A stretch of 64,000 nt of DNA from Paragordius varius (Eukaryota; Nematomorpha), in the NCBI GenBank assembly GCA_964247055.1, contig OZ176054.1:8556001-8620000 (forward strand). The letters run 5' to 3'. Shown in pieces: positions 28,045-38,991 of this stretch. Positions within the stretch are counted from its first letter, which is position 1. Every line of letters begins with the position of its first letter. Under the pieces are notes generated by a model. That model searched no databases. It had not been told where the DNA came from and saw only the letters and a program-made list of their open reading frames with translations. Both the position numbers and the translations under genes were made by a program.

Positions 28045-28239
28045 AGAGTAAAGCTAATTTTTCATATATATCACATCTAACATTGCTAGAAACAGAACAA
28101 GTGGCTTATTTTGAATAATTTTGAAATTTGGATAATGCACACGTGTCATTTTGACTTTATCCTTACCCCTGGCATTAAAAATAAGTAATATAAAGGGGTG
28201 ATAAAAAATTTTTTTTGACGACGCAATTTTTTCAAGTAT

Positions 28240-28720
28240 CAAGGTGTATCAAGAAAAGGGTGTAGCAGACCCACGTCGCCACTGTCCACAAAAACGTCCC
28301 TTGCTGCCCTTCCAAACACCAGTCAATGGTGGTTCAGTGACAGCCGTCTAGTTGCGTCGGGGGTCGGGTTGACTTCTAGGGATATAATGATAAGTTTATA
28401 TAAAGATATGTATGAAATAAAATGAAGATATATTTGGCATTTACAGGTAAATTAAATCCAATCGACTATATCCTATATATTTATACTAATGTTTAATAGA
28501 TCTAATATTCTTTAAGCTTAATTCAACCGAATGCATATTTATTATACTGTAACAGTATTTATCTTGTTTAATACAATTTTAAACCAATATTTAACTTTTG
28601 GTGGTATGTATTTCCGTTTTTAATCCATGTTTTTTTATAGTCTATAAATTCCAGTTGGTATTCACAAAGTGTCTGATATTCAAATCAATTTTTCTCCTTT
28701 TATATGTAAACCTAACATTT
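28240..28720 (+). repeat. Diverged direct repeat, first copy
   Basis: It begins near AAGGTGTATCAAGAAAAGGG with a GC-rich stretch containing AGACCCACGTCGCC and AAACGTCCCTTGCTGCC. The same order of motifs recurs at about 29610-30100 (GTGTATCAACAAAAAG, AGACCCACGTCGC, AACGTCTTCTGCTACC, then ACACCAGT). Later motifs such as TATAAATTCCAGTTG are also shared. The GC-rich start looks as if it might once have been coding, but I do not recognise it. Confidence 0.5.
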
Positions 28721-28721
28721 A

Positions 28722-28883
28722 CAGTGGCGTATGCAGTAAAAGATTGTTAGTGCAAAATAATCTTAATGAACACAAAACAGGGGGACAATTTTCATATATT
28801 AAAGTCCTATTTATAAACATATCCATAATATCCCCCTATTAAGATTATTTTGCAGTAACAATCTTTTACTGCATACGCTACTG
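28722..28883. mobile_element. 162-base MITE with CAGTRGCGTATGC ends
   Basis: The termini CAGTGGCGTATGCAGTAAAA and TTTTACTGCATACGCTACTG are inverted repeats that continue for about 44 bases into GATTGTTAGTGCAAAATAA. A TA dinucleotide flanks each side (28720-28721 and 28884-28885), compatible with a Tc1/mariner-type target. It is a short relative of the foldback at 24577-25708. Confidence 0.8.
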
Positions 28884-29609
28884 TATAGACCAATAAATTA
28901 AATTTTCTTTGATCAATCTCTTAATTAAAACAATTTTTCCCTTTGTAAAGTCCTCCTAAGATACCGCATTCGTTATCTTTAATCTATAAATTCCAGTTGT
29001 TATTTGCCTTTATAATACATTTAAAATTCCGCATTATAAATCTTTTTAATTTTTACAAGCAAATTAACAGCAGCAAATGGTTAAGATTTAACATATTTTT
29101 TTTAATGACTTTTTTATATATAAATGTGTAAAATCTAACAGTAGCAAATGGTTAAAATTTAACAAACTTTTTAATGGCTATTTTTACATAGCTAGCTTTC
29201 GATAAAAAAATTAACATTGGGCATAAGTCAAGCAAGAATAAACAGAAGGTCATAAAAATTCATATGATTTTGAAATGGTACACTTGGCATATACAAAAAC
29301 TTGGAAAAAATTGATCTTGTTTCACCCCTGGTACTTATACTGATACTGGAAAAATATATTTTGTTAACTTTTTATATATATAATTTAGTTTGTATATGTA
29401 ATTAAAACCTTTGATCTGTTTATATGATAATTTTGGCTAACTTTTTATAGTAAACTGGTTGGATTCAGAGGAGAATAAAATGTTTGGAAAAACTGTACAA
29501 TGTTTTAAAAGAAATTAAAGTATTCCATTATAATTTTCATGAACTCTTAAATAAACATATGCAAAATCACAAGTTTTTTTAATTTTTATAGAAATTAATC
29601 CCACTCTGG

Positions 29610-30100
29610 GTGAAGTTATTTGGTTTCATCAAAGTGTATCAACAAAAAGATGTAGACCCACGTCGCTAATGTTTACAGAAAACGTCTTCTGCTACCTTTT
29701 ACACCAGTGTAATGCATAAATGGAACCCTTTATGGATATAGGTTGACTTATAGCACAATTTTGTAAATATACTTGTATGTAATTAAATGATAAAGGGAAA
29801 ATAAAGTTTTTTCAGCTATATGCTCTATATTTATATGAATGGTTCAGTTTTATGGTATTTAATAACATTCTTTAAAGCACAACATATATAAATTTTAGCT
29901 GATTTTAACCGAAGTATATACTTATTTATCATGTTATAAGAAAAATTTTTCGTTTAACACGATTTTTTAGAGCATAAGTTCGATAAGTTTTGTGTTATTA
30001 TGGTCTTAATTTTATTTAAATTTTTTTATTAATTAAATCAATTTTTTTCTAGATTGGAAGCACTACCGATTTATATTTTTAATAAAAATTTAATTTTCGC
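29610..30100 (+). repeat. Diverged direct repeat, second copy
   Basis: This is the partner of the repeat at 28240-28720, in the same orientation and diverged by many substitutions and small gaps. A separate small direct duplication (AGCAAATGGTTAARATTTAAC) lies between them at about 29070 and 29145. Confidence 0.45.
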
Positions 30101-30689
30101 CAAAAATATTCTAAACCTTTTTCCTTTTCGAGAACCTGTCAATATGCCGCATTCGTATAACATTTAATATCTTTTAAACTATAGATTCCACGTGTGATTT
30201 CGCCTCTATGATATACCGCATTTATATATTAATTGCTAATCTGATTTGGTATATGCATCTTAAAAAATTTTTATATTATTTATTCCTTATAAGTCAATAT
30301 CCATTTATTTCAATGGTAACTACGATTTTTTTTTAAACTTGATATTAGAGGTATAATCGTAACAAAAAATGTTAATTTTAATTATTATATGTACATCCGT
30401 GCCCCAACCACCTACAATTAATAAATATATAAAGAAGCAGAAAAAGTTTCTCAAACCACGATAGCTAACATGCAATTTAAAATTTTGGAATTACACTATG
30501 AAGTGTTATTGCTTCAAAAAGAAGTTTAGAAAACACAAACTTCAATAATTTTAATTCATAGTATCAATTTATTTTTTAATATGCGTTTAATATATTTACT
30601 ATATGATCTCGTTTTTGTCGCCCTGAGATTCTTTCGTCTCTCAGAACACTAATTATCTAGATCAATCGATATCACATCATCTAATCATT

Positions 30690-31184
30690 CTTTGGAAATT
30701 TAGCCAGGTTATATATAACGGTGCAGCTTACAATAATATTAATTGCGGTATCCAAACGGACTCGCATTTTATAACGCAATATTGGAAACCGGCGTTTGAG
30801 TTGACCAAATACTCTTTCAATGACTACTCTCTCTTTGGTGTGGAATGCATTGAATTTAGTTTATATAAGGTTGTTGGAGTTTTAAAATGGTGTTATTTAA
30901 TATGGGCTAATTCCATACCCACTGTCACCCAATAATGCGCCATTGGTATTGGCTAAAAAGGAACGTATTATACTTTTGTGGAAAATCCGGCTATCGTGAA
31001 CGCTTCCCGGCATTTTAACGTTTAAACTCGTTATAAATTCATCACCGTCACAGGTAAATTGACAATTAAGGTTGCATCCACTTTTTCTGTGAATGTATTC
31101 GTCTCCAAATTGCTTAGGCCTCATGATGTCAATGTGACAGTCGATGGCACCTCGCCCTTCAAACACTCTTATATTATACTGCAA
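30690..31184 (-). pseudogene. PIF/Harbinger transposase, catalytic half (minus strand)
   Basis: Reading leftward from 31184, the frame gives GRGAIDCHIDIMRPKQFGDE, then CDGDEFITSLNVKMPGSVHD, then NTNGALLGDSGYGISPY. These are the first and second catalytic aspartate regions of DDE Harbinger nucleases. After a stop near 30897 the homology resumes as TKERVVIERVFGQLKRRFPI (about 30775-30850), which contains the catalytic Glu (ERVFGQLK). The N-terminal helix-turn-helix part is absent on this strand. The gene is therefore broken by a stop and lacks its start. Confidence 0.8.
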
Positions 31185-32197
31185 GTTTTACATGATACAG
31201 TTATAATCCATATATAATTATAGCATATATAATTATTTATTTTAAGCAACACCAGTCTCATGAAATAACATTGTGCTTAAAGAATCTAATCAAAGGTTTA
31301 GTATATTTGAGGGGCGATATATAATATTGTATTTAACTCATTAATCACGGAATAGGTGATATCTATCAAAAAACAATTTACGTAATTCAAGTAAAAATAT
31401 TTGTAATATATAGATTGTTGCACGTTAAACCCTGTAGATCTATAATTTAAGGTTAATTTATATTTGAAAATACATAAACCTTTTAGGTTATAGATTTAAA
31501 ATTTATATTGTGTTTATTATCTGGTTACAGTGGATAAATGTACATGAACAATTTTCAAATCGGAGCGCAAAAAATAGAGTTGCAACATATGAAACGTTTG
31601 TTAAGATTAAATGAAGAAAGCATCGATTTTATGACTTCAAAAATTTTCCCTAATGGTATTAATGAAAAAAGTAGTGGCCCACTTTCACCCAGATTATGTG
31701 TGGATATTTTCCTCCGTTACATTAGCGACCCCGGGTTTCAGAGTTGGGCCGCTAATGATTTTGGTATAGAACGATCCACCGTAAATAAAACATTATCTAA
31801 AGTGGCGGAAAAAATCTGTCACCTGGCTCATAAATAGATCCGATTTCCTGCGACCAGTTCCAACTAAAAGACGCTAAACAATGGCAGAAGAATCATAAGA
31901 TGCCAAAGTCATAGGTGCCATCGACTGTCATATTGACATCATGAGGCCTAAGCAATTTGGAGACGATACATACATAGAATAAGTGGATGCAACCTTAATT
32001 GTCAATTTACCTGTGACGGTGATGAATTCATAACGAGTTTAAACGTTATGCCGGGAAGCGTTCACGATAGCCGGATTTTCCACAAAAGTATAATACGTTC
32101 CTTTTTAGCCAATACCAATGTCGCACTATTGGGTGACAGTGGGTATGGAATTAGTCCATATTAAATAACACCATTTTAAAACTCCAACAACCTTATA
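30864..32197. repeat. Inverted duplication of the transposase core
   Basis: About 288 bases (30864-31151, minus) are repeated almost identically as about 284 bases on the plus strand (31914-32197). They are separated by about 760 bases. Both arms encode AIDCHIDIMRPKQFGD through LGDSGYGISPY. Homology stops sharply at GGTGCCATCGA on the inner side and CCTTATA on the outer side. The near-identity shows that the duplication is younger than the decay of most other repeats here, or is kept alike by gene conversion. Confidence 0.8.
31505..32163 (+). pseudogene. PIF/Harbinger transposase fragment (plus strand)
   Basis: 31538-31837 gives a 99-residue N-terminal part. SPRLCVDIFLRYISDPGFQSW and FGIERSTVNKTLSKVAEKIC match the helix-turn-helix region of Harbinger transposases. 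After a stop, a frame change follows (QLKDAKQWQKNHKMPK near 31860-31905). Then come VIGAIDCHIDIMRPKQFGD and, in another frame, FITSLN, MPGSVHDSRIFHKS and LLGDSGYGISPY, ending in a stop near 32163. The catalytic Glu region is missing on this strand. The two strands together hold all parts of the family, but neither is intact. Confidence 0.8.
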
Positions 32198-32670
32198 CAC
32201 CCTAAATATTTATAATTTTAACATATATGACTTTGAGTTTTACGCCAATAAATGCATATTGTAATGGGTGTTATTTTTTTGTTGATTTGATCAATAAATT
32301 TTCGTTGTAAAATTTTAAAATATTCCCCGCATATTTTAAATTGGGTGGTAAAAAAGTTACATTCATAAGCAAAAGACTTGACTTAAGTGTTTTATCACGA
32401 TCTTTAAGTGTACACTTGCTGACTTAAAACATACTCAACTTGCCACGCTTGGCTTACAAGTCAAGTGCGACTTTTTTATCACCCTACCCAAAGTATTTTT
32501 AAATATATTTTTTTATATTTCGGTTCATTAATGTTATCTAAGTGCAAACTTTGGCAATGGTTTCAATTTCCATATTATTTGAAATATTTAATATTAAACA
32601 GGTTTAAGATATTGTTCTATTCCAATTAAAGTCGAAGGATTAAAATGATTGTGTTGTATCCAAGTGTTAA

Positions 32671-34265
32671 GCCAGCAAGCGTACAGTTGAAGATCGGTCA
32701 TAAAAAACACTTGTGTAAAGTATTTTGCATGAATGTAACATTTTTTGCCACCAATTCGAATTTTATGGAGATGTTTTATGATAATTTGTAACCAAAATTT
32801 ATGAAATAAGGCACAAAATGATAACTAGTTGATATATGCATATGAAGTTTTTCAAACACAATGGGACGTACGTTTATAATATTATAGATTTTATTAAATA
32901 AGCCTGGCACCTATTTTTAAGTTTATAAAGCCCCTAAAAACACTCCAATTATTTCACCACAATTAGCATATCTTCAAATATATCAAGAAATAGTTGTTTT
33001 TAATTTTGCGATATTTTTTTCCATTCGATAATCTTACCCAATATTTTCAGCCAATATCTTTCCAAACTGCTTCACGTTTTGCTAATCATTTTGTTAGGAA
33101 ATTAACCTTTATAGCGTTTCTGAATTTTATAAAACTAAGATTTCACAATTTTAAACAAAATTATTATTTTATTAGATATATAACTTCAATGACTTTAAAA
33201 AAAATGTACAATATGTATTACAGATATTATTAAATTCTTTGATCAAATCAATTGTAAATACACTATTAAAAAAAGTTTTAATTGGTTGTGGGATCATTTT
33301 CACGAAATTTTTTGTTTACGGGAATAAAAACTTAGGATACTTTCAGAACATCTATTAAGCAGAGTTTTTCCAAAAATTTCATCCTCTTTTGTATCCACCC
33401 AAGTTGAATAAGTTAGCTGCCCGAAAATTACTAATAAAAAATTATAACATTAACAAAGTTTACAATTACATAAACCTAATTTATAACATAGATATACAAA
33501 ATAATTTTATTAACATTTAAAATTTGTCAAGTGTGCCCGCAAAATATTAAAATTAAATTATTCATATGATGTTTACCACCTCAAAATCAAGTTTTCTGTT
33601 TGACCTAAATCCACTAATGTTAAAATTTTTTATCACATGAAAGCAAGTAATGACTTAAAATTGCAAGTTGTCAAATTATCACAAACCACTGAGTGATATA
33701 AATTACATAGCCAAATGAAAAATTAAACAATCAAAAAATTTATGTCCAGAGTGGTCCAACACAAATGGCTTGGATGGCCGCATTTTCAACTCCAAATATA
33801 CGCCAGGCGCATTTAAATAATATAAATGGACATAATAAATATTCTATTATATTACAATCATGGGCTGTAAAAAAAATACTACTCGAGATATTTTAGTTTT
33901 GCGTTTTTCTACCTTCAATAAAGAGTTTAAATATACTGTCTTTATGGTGTGTATAAAAAATTTTGAATGAAAATTTACCCTTCAGAACTCATAGTGTTTT
34001 ACGAAATCCAGTTTAAGTAATATGTGGTCTTTATCATACATAAATACTTTACAAATCGGAAATAACTTATCAAATAAATACTAGTATAAATAAGCAATAT
34101 AGATGTTATAATCCTTATTAAAATCAATACAAAGCAAATTATATAATTATACTAAGGAATTTTTTTAAACTATATATCCATCTATTTAGTGATTTAAATT
34201 TTTTTTCCGCAAATTTTTTTTTTCGGAGGGTTGCGTGTTAAATACCTCCGTATTGGTACGTCTGA
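32671..34265. other. Gene-free spacer upstream of porcupine
   Basis: No exon is visible. A short GC-richer stem, CGGAGG against CCTCCG, lies at about 34226-34252 just before the porcupine start and might be in its 5' untranslated region. Confidence 0.4.
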
Positions 34266-34331
34266 ATGCGATCTACTTATTTTTACTTATTATTGCATAT
34301 GCAAACTCATTTTCTATTCGGCAATTCAAAA

Positions 34332-37300
34332 ATGAATTTGCCCCAAATTTATGAACATTTTAATCAATATATCCATTGTTGGTATTATGGATTTTCTCAA
34401 AACCGCAACAAATTATTAGCTCATCTATTTATATGCATTCTAATTAATAATTCCAAAAAGTATAATAATTTACCGATTCAATGTTTAATATTTGCAAGTT
34501 CTGTGGCCTTGCTTTATGTTTATTTTAGCTATAATTTTTTCGCTATATTATTTTTCATCGCGACATCTACTACTCTTCAAATTATATTTAAAAAATCAAA
34601 ATACTTAATTGTCCCTATATTACTTAACATGATTATTTTACAGAGTTATATGAAATATGATGATTGGGAATCTATTAAGGGTAAAATCAAAATATATTTT
34701 AGGTTGCCTCATGATATTTCTGATGAAATTTTTGTCATCTTCCATGACATCTATCCCATGTTTACTGCTGTATTATTTGGATCCTGGATCTATAGTTTTT
34801 GGCCCTTGGTATAAGCCCACTGATAAAAAAGCTGAGTATCAAGTTACACATATTTAAATTTTTAGCTTATAAGCCTAAAAATTATTCCATGTCTCTTATC
34901 TTCAATCATAGCTTTTGGGTTTTCAACATGCTTTGAATTGATAGTACTATATACTCAATACAATTCTTTCACACATCATAAGTAAATTTGTTAGTTAGTT
35001 TGTGTATATCTTTTGTACACTTGTGGGTTAATTAACATAACGTAAAATTTTAAAATTGAAAACAGTGACCTCATAGATTATATATAAATTGCCCCTGATA
35101 TTTTTTTAATATGCTAACAACGAAATTCTTAAGGAAAATTTCGTTTAAAATATTTGTTGCCATATTTTGTGACATGTAGAATTTGATTTGGCATTCTAGT
35201 GACCCTTTTAATTAAATTTATTAACACAACGCTAAAATTTATTAACTACCATTTCTTGAATGCAATCTACTCAATATTAACAGAAATAAATATTGAATAG
35301 TCGGGTAAGAGGGCATTTAACCAAAATCTTTAAATTAGTTAACATAAATGTAAATATAATAGTAAACAATTAGGAGAAAGCCTGGTAATTAAACTTCATA
35401 TCATTAATTTGTATTCAGTCCCGTATAATTTTTCCGAAAAAGAATTTTTATCAATATGGTTCTGGATCCAAAAAAATGTCAAAAAATTTGATTTCGATTA
35501 TTTTATTATAAATATACAGATAGTTTAATCTAATATATAAATTAATGATCACCAAAATAAAGATTTAAATTATATTAATAGGGTTATTAAACAGTATTTT
35601 TTTTACTTTTCGAATCAAATAACAATTCTTGTTAAGACTGGATCAAAAAATATACAGAATAAATTTTTATACATCCTCGGTTCTTTTTAAAAAACGGCTT
35701 GACGGCTTTTGGAATTTTTCTGCTAGTCATACATGTTTTCTGAATATAAATATTAATCCACAACAAGCTGTTAACGTATTGTAACATAAGCTATTTAGGT
35801 TTAAAAATAATATTTTAATTTATATATTAACACGTTCAAAAGTTATTTAATATGATAACAATTATTTAGGATTTTAATGGATATTACAGGAATTTCACAA
35901 ATGTTTCAATTGTTTTGTATATTAATAATAGATGGATCATTGCATATATCCAAGCTCTCTCTTTTCGAACTGGCCACTATTTTATTTCATATTTTTCTGA
36001 AGCAACTTTTCTGCTAACTCATCCCCTAAAAGAGTATAAATACATATTTTTAAAGTTAATCTCATTCAATATTTCCATAAAATCAATCTTATTGCTTATT
36101 TTATTCGTAAGTTTTGTTAATACATTTATCAAAGGTATCAAGACTTTCAAATAACCAGAATGATGGAGATTGAGTTACCTTATTCTCTCACAACGGTAGT
36201 CATAGCATGGAACCGTCCAATGAGTCAATTCCTTAAACAATGTATTATCATTCAAAAATTTTATATATACCATTTATAATTCAAATTCACCCTTAAACAA
36301 TTCAAATTCACCCTTGAACAATTCAAATTTACCCTAAAAATAAATTATGTGTTTTCGAACTAATATAACTCATTATTAATATAAAATATATCTTTATGGC
36401 ATAATTAATTATTTTTTTCAGTATTATTTTAATTTAAAACAAAATTTTATTTTTTAAAAATTTATTAAAATATAGGTAAATTTTAATCTTAAAAAACATG
36501 TTATTTATTTGAGGGTGAATTTAAATTGTTCGAGGGTGAATTTGAATTGTTTAAGGGTGAATTTGAATTGTTCAAGGGTGAATTTGAATTGTTCAAGGGT
36601 GAATTTGAATTGTTTAAGGGTGAATTTGAATTGTTTAAGGGTGAATTTGAATTGTTTAAGGATGAATTTGAACTTTACAATTCAAATTCACCCTCGAACA
36701 ATTTATCGCCCTCAATTAAAATATATGTTTTTTAAGATTAAAAATTACCTCTATTTTGATTTTTAAAATATAAAGATTTTGATTCAAATTAATAAATGCT
36801 AAAAAAATAATAAATTATGCCATAAAAATATATTTCATATTATTAATGAGTTATATTAGTTCGAATACACACAATTTTTTTTTAGAGTAAATTTGAATTG
36901 TTCAAGGGTGAATTTGAACTGTAAATGGTATATTTAAAAGATAAATAGTTTAGTACTTATTAGGGTATATAGCTTTATCGTTTTAATTGACGTTTTTTGA
37001 ATTTTTAGTATAAAAATTAATATTAACCAATTCCATTATACTTACAAGGGTTAAGCTAAAAATTATTAATGAATTTTTATATTTAAACATAATTTTGGAG
37101 ATTTTTTATTTACATTTTATATATTATTGTTTTATAAATGATAATACTTTTTAGATATATTCAAGCCATTTCAAACATCTACCAATACTTTTTTCGCCTT
37201 AGTCCTGACATATCTATTTAGTTCTTTGCTTCACGTAAGTATTTTAAAGGTTTTTTAGAATTAACATTAGGATTAGGTTAATGCTCTTTTTGATATCCAG

Positions 37301-38617
37301 CCAAAAATTTGGACATATATATACACACCGCTATTGAAAATATTAAAAATAATAATATACCATTTACAGTTCAAATTCACCCTTGAACAATTCAAATTCA
37401 CCCTTGAACAATTCAAATTCACCTTTGAACAATTCAAATTCACCTTTGAACAATTCAAATTCACCCTAAAAATAAATAATGTGTTTTCGAACTAATATAA
37501 CTCATTATTAATATGAAATATATGTTTATGGTATAGTTTATTATTTTTTCAGTATTATTTTAATTTAAAAAATTTTTATTTTTTGAAAAATCTATAAAAT
37601 ATAGGTATTTTTTAATCTCAAAAAAACATATATTTTATTTGAGGGTGAATTTAAATTGTTCGAGGGTGAATTTGAATTGTTCAAGGGTGAATTTGAATTG
37701 TTCAAGGGTGAATTTGAATTGTTTAAGGGTGAAATTGAATTGTAAATGGTATATAATCGTTAAATCTGATTAATTAATTTCAGTATAAATTTGCGTTTAT
37801 GGAAAGTATTGACTGTACATAGTCGTTAATTACTTGTAATTATAAGCTATATACAAACAATTTATTTTATAGGGTTTAGAGTTACGCATTATGGCAATTC
37901 TATTATCGTTGGCATTTTATACGTACGTAGAATACGTTATACGGAAATCATTGAGCAAAACTCTGAATGCCTGTGTTGGACCAAAAAAATGTTTGCCCCA
38001 TTGCAATCATATGTATAAATCGGTATTTTTCATGTAATATAATTTAGCCCTATCACATATTTAAATTATTAAAAATTTTATATTTTAATTAAACATTACC
38101 TTAGTTTTGAAGAAAAAGCAAATAAATGGTTGAAACAAATTTTTAAATTGGAAAAATGTTTTTTATAATTATATTTTTGTCTTCTTTTTGTTATATAATA
38201 TATTTTGGAATTCTTAAGGTAGTTATAAAACATGATCATTTTCAATCAGGTTACTCAATAATGAGTCTCTAGTCTTCATGATTGAGTGCACTCAATATAA
38301 TTTTTTTATCAAGCCCTCTATACTTGTTTTTTGTCAAGGTTTATAAGATCGAGGGCAGCTTATTATTAGTCCTATAATTTTGCATTTTTTTAGATATATT
38401 ATCCCCATCTCTGCGTTCAATATTTATTGCTGGATTTATGTTAAGATTCTTGTTAAGATTACTATCTACGGTTCGTAGATTCTTTATTATTGGTTTTTTG
38501 TCACTAACCAAAGTTCTTAACTGTAAGGACGCTAACTATATACATGTTAAAAAATTTGATTTGGTTTAAGGCCTATTGATTTTTTATCGAATGAAATAAA
38601 ATTTTATATTTTGAATT

Positions 38618-38648
<31 letters not shown>

Positions 38649-38991
38649 TTGATAGAATCTATGGGTACGAATCATTAATTGGTTATTCACGTTCCAATCC
38701 ATGTTTCATTTGGCTTATTTAGGATGTCCGTTTGGTATGCCTGGACTCAATGATTTTTCTGAAGAGTTATCTCCGGATTATATCGATGAAGATACGACAA
38801 ATAACTTGAATGGTTGGATGCGATATATCCAACACTGGAAAATTACACATTTAAGATGGTCTTATCTTAATTACGCTAGTCATTTATATGTTCTAACATC
38901 TTATGTGATTTATATTTGTGTAACTCGTTTGTCCAATTTTTTTGTTGAAAGGACAAAAGCAAAACATGGCATTCATGATAAAAATGATTGA
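34332..38991 (+). CDS. PORCN: Porcupine, Wnt O-palmitoleoyltransferase (MBOAT family), 8 exons
   Basis: An ER multipass enzyme that attaches palmitoleate to a Wnt serine. My exons are 34332-34680, 34703-34842, 34866-34981, 35932-36033, 36135-36241, 37155-37234, 37873-38022 and 38656-38991. All are GT-AG and in phase, giving 459 residues against 461 in human PORCN. Matching blocks in order are DWESIKGCLMIFLMK, DPGSIVFGPW, SFRTGHYFISYFSEAT, ITRMMEIELP with AWNRPM (MBOAT Asn, about 262), TYLFSSLLHG (catalytic His, about 298), LLSLAFYTYVEYVIRKSLSK, and FHLAYLG with a C-terminal HW..WSYLNYASH. Both key MBOAT residues are present. An in-frame upstream ATG at 34266 would add 22 residues. Introns 1 and 2 are 22 and 23 nt; introns 5 and 6 carry M1 elements. 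Confidence 0.93.
34681..34865 (+). other. Two ultra-short introns of porcupine (22 and 23 nt)
   Basis: 34681-34702 (GTAAAA...TTTTAG, 22 nt, phase 1) and 34843-34865 (GTTACA...TTTTAG, 23 nt, phase 0) interrupt otherwise well-aligned PORCN sequence. Removing them restores WESIKG-CLMIF and AEYQ-LISLK. Retaining either shifts the frame. Neither has room for a conventional branch site far from the acceptor. Confidence 0.85.
36267..36934. mobile_element. Two M1 MITEs tail to tail in porcupine intron 5
   Basis: The first copy (36267 to about 36680) starts ATACCATTT, carries TTCAAATTCACCC units and the reversed core (CGAACTAATATAACTCATT), and ends in the long 21-base array. The second (about 36676-36934) restarts in CAATTCAAATTCACCC, has the forward core, and ends GGGTGAATTTGAACTGTAAA with TGGTAT. 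The pair may result from one M1 inserting into the end of another, or from unequal exchange. Confidence 0.75.
36511..36678 (+). repeat. Array of eight 21-base units in M1
   Basis: Eight consecutive units of GGGTGAATTTGAATTGTTYA (period 21), with a few substitutions in the first and last units. Since 21 is a multiple of three the array stays open in more than one frame, giving repetitive seven-residue peptides (RVNLNCS, GEFELFK). These frames are not genes. A period of 21 equals two turns of B-DNA, so the same face of each unit would line up. Confidence 0.9.
37357..37752. mobile_element. MITE M1 copy in porcupine intron 6
   Basis: This is the best complete copy, 396 bases from ATACCATTTACAGTTC to GAATTGTAAATGGTAT, perfect inverted ends. 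It has about four TTCAAATTCACCCTTGAACAA-type units on the left, the core in reversed orientation, and five GGGTGAATTTGAATTG units on the right. The sequence around it is TA-rich (AAT before, ATAAT after), so a TA target is possible. Confidence 0.85.

Larger units (their letters stand above)
28197..32483. mobile_element. PIF/Harbinger-type element, degraded and rearranged
   Basis: The inserted segment starts GGGTGATAAAAAA and ends TTTTTTATCACCC, short inverted repeats compatible with PIF/Harbinger. Near the right end are repeated motifs such as GACTTGACTTAAGTG, CACTTGCTGACTTA and AAGTCAAGTGCGAC, which look like subterminal binding sites. Inside are transposase fragments on both strands (30690-31184 minus, 31505-32163 plus). 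A three-base target duplication is not clear. The element also carries a 162-base MITE and a diverged internal direct duplication. Confidence 0.6.
28045..32670. repeat. Partial copy of the TTAA element, split by a Harbinger insertion
   Basis: 28045-28196 (ACATCTAACATTGCTAGAAA, then AAAATAAGTAATAT) matches the inside of the 27463-28011 unit. The match resumes at about 32485 (AAGTATTTTTAAATATATTT). It runs to GTGTTGTATCCAAGTGTTAA at 32651-32670, the outer end of the family. In the intact unit these two parts are adjacent. The 4.3 kb between them is therefore an insertion, and its ends are those of the Harbinger element. The first half of this copy is missing. Confidence 0.65.

Noticed and set aside
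34266-34331. First in-frame ATG of porcupine
   Set aside because: It adds 22 hydrophobic residues not seen in the human protein; 34332 gives nearly the human length, so 34266 is kept only as an alternative.
36511-36678. CRISPR-like array
   Set aside because: Units are contiguous with no spacers, the host is eukaryotic, and the array belongs to M1 elements found elsewhere with other unit counts.
36509-36766. Open frames with repetitive RVNLNCS and GEFELFK peptides
   Set aside because: They arise only because the 21-base M1 unit is a multiple of three; the array is a transposon end, not a repeat protein.
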